A stretch of 21,369 nucleotides of DNA from Bipalium vagum (taxonomy: Eukaryota; Platyhelminthes; Tricladida; Geoplanidae). Positions within the stretch are counted from its first letter, which is position 1. Each line of letters starts with the position of its first letter. The stretch covers positions 1 to 21,369 of the forward strand of contig JBBMKC010238443.1 in the NCBI GenBank assembly GCA_037834085.1, written 5' to 3'. This document shows positions 20,421 to 21,369 of the stretch, piece after piece. The translations under genes were made by a program, and so were the position numbers. The notes under the pieces were generated by a model, which was not told where the DNA came from, searched no databases, and was given only the letters and a program-made list of their open reading frames with translations.

Positions 20421-20872
20421 CTTCCTCAGGGAGGAATACGGTTCCAGCACAGTCAGGTCTCTCGTATCATTGGCCACGTAATTGAAGTCCTTTTCAAAGT
20501 TTCTACACGTGTTCGGGTGCATTTTCTTGTGGATCAACTGCAATTCATATTTGTCTGCGTTTAGTTTAGTTTTCAGGGACGTTGTCCGATAAATTCTCTT
20601 TGTCAGATATATCGGGTAGTCTGATAGTTGAGTGACTGTCCTGAATGGCAAGGATTCAACTTCACAAATGTTATACATATGCGGCGTTTTCAGGCTCTTA
20701 TCAAGATCGTCCAAGCTCGTGGCATATCGCAATTTATAATTCCGCTTGACGTCGACAAAAGTTACATCGGTGAAATTGGAATGGACTACGCTCATCGTTT
20801 CCGCGTCCGGTTTCGGTTCAATATAAGGTCTCCGACGAGTAACAAAGGAGTACGGAATATTTGGCTTGTGAC
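20421..20872 (-). CDS. Internal exon of unrecognised gene, continues beyond window
   Basis: A 452-nt exon with acceptor TATTTCAG (ending 20873) and donor AAG|GTGAGC (20421/20420). The first two bases complete a split codon, then 150 codons run open to a phase-0 end. The protein is hydrophilic and rich in Tyr, Lys, Arg and Thr, with no membrane segment: it begins HKPNIPYSFVTRRRPYIEPK and ends near DLTVLEPYSSLRK. CpG and GC content are far above the flanks, which supports a real exon. An internal ATG at 20795 is unlikely to be the start because coding sequence continues upstream to the acceptor. I do not recognise the family. The 5' part of the gene lies to the right of the window. The overlapping plus-strand frame 20628-20876 is a shadow. 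Confidence 0.68.
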
Positions 20873-20875
20873 CTG

Positions 20876-21369
20876 AAATAGTACATTTGAGCTATGAACA
20901 ATTTTAAGTATTTTTTTTAAATTTTACTAAAGCATTTTAATTTTTTACATATATTTATTATTATTATTTTAATAACTATTATTAAAATTATTTAATAATC
21001 GTTATTATTATTGTGAGAATCTAAAAATATCTGAATAACATATTTAATTTTTTAATTTAATTTACAGTATTTTGAGCTAAAAGATTTTAATTATTTAATA
21101 AAAGTGTAAATTAGATTTTTAATAAAAACAAGGATAAATTTTAAAGCTCAATATATTCGAATTAAATGCGATAATCTTGTATGTGAAAAGTATTATAATT
21201 TCATTTGTTTTAATAGTAAATTGAAAAAAACAGAAAATGGTTTGAATTAATAAATTGTTATGGAGAGTAACTATTTTTTAGCCACATCTAACAATTATTA
21301 TTTCCAATTTTATTATAGTTATAAAATTTTTATTTATTTATTATTTTCATATTCATTATTATTATATAT
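20876..21369. other. Probable intron, AT-rich
   Basis: Sequence upstream (on the minus strand) of the 20872-20421 exon. It is AT-rich with no further exon visible before the window ends. Confidence 0.6.

Noticed and set aside
20628-20876. 82-codon plus-strand ORF
   Set aside because: Shadow of the minus-strand exon 20872-20421, which has matching splice sites at both ends.

Overview
The window is very AT-rich eukaryotic DNA with small exons, GT-AG introns, simple repeats and many dead Tc1/mariner-type transposons. It looks like an invertebrate nuclear genome. The mix of transposon lineages and a TATA-plus-TCATTC core promoter fit an arthropod; a copepod such as a sea louse is a low-confidence guess. 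There are no operons, CRISPR arrays, rRNAs or recognisable tRNAs.

Left end (101-4072, minus strand): a sperm surface protein 17 (SPA17)-like gene. It has an N-terminal RIIa docking domain and three IQ motifs. I rebuilt eight phase-compatible exons (4072-3919, 3858-3785, 3729-3560, 2523-2499, 1800-1768, 1390-1322, 718-590, 163-101). The gene continues off the left edge. Its largest intron holds the 5' part of a pogo-like transposon, and an X-box-like site lies just upstream of the start codon.

Middle (about 4.1-16.9 kb): mostly intergenic or intronic DNA filled with transposon relics. These are a mariner at 5.4-5.9 kb, two minus-strand mariners at 10.5-11.0 and 11.6-13.0 kb, two further Tc/mariner relics on the plus strand (9.4-9.8 and 14.3-15.1 kb) and a Tc1-like relic on the minus strand (15.8-16.05 kb). 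A diverged dispersed repeat occurs twice (6.3-6.6 and 12.3-12.9 kb); the second copy splits one of the mariners. A probable 3' end of an unrecognised minus-strand gene lies at 9018-10121.

Right part: at 16998-17183 (plus) there is a compact, previously unrecognised-looking prohormone. It has a signal peptide, an acidic spacer and two short peptides ending in Phe-Trp, each followed by Lys-Arg, with a well-formed CCAAT/TATA/initiator promoter directly upstream. This is the most interesting item in the window. A relic ORF lies at 18.2-18.5 kb. Two convincing minus-strand exons of an unrecognised gene lie at 20872-20421 and about 19571-19435; reading phases allow these to belong to the same gene as the 10121-9018 exons, which would place the prohormone gene inside a large intron of the opposite strand.
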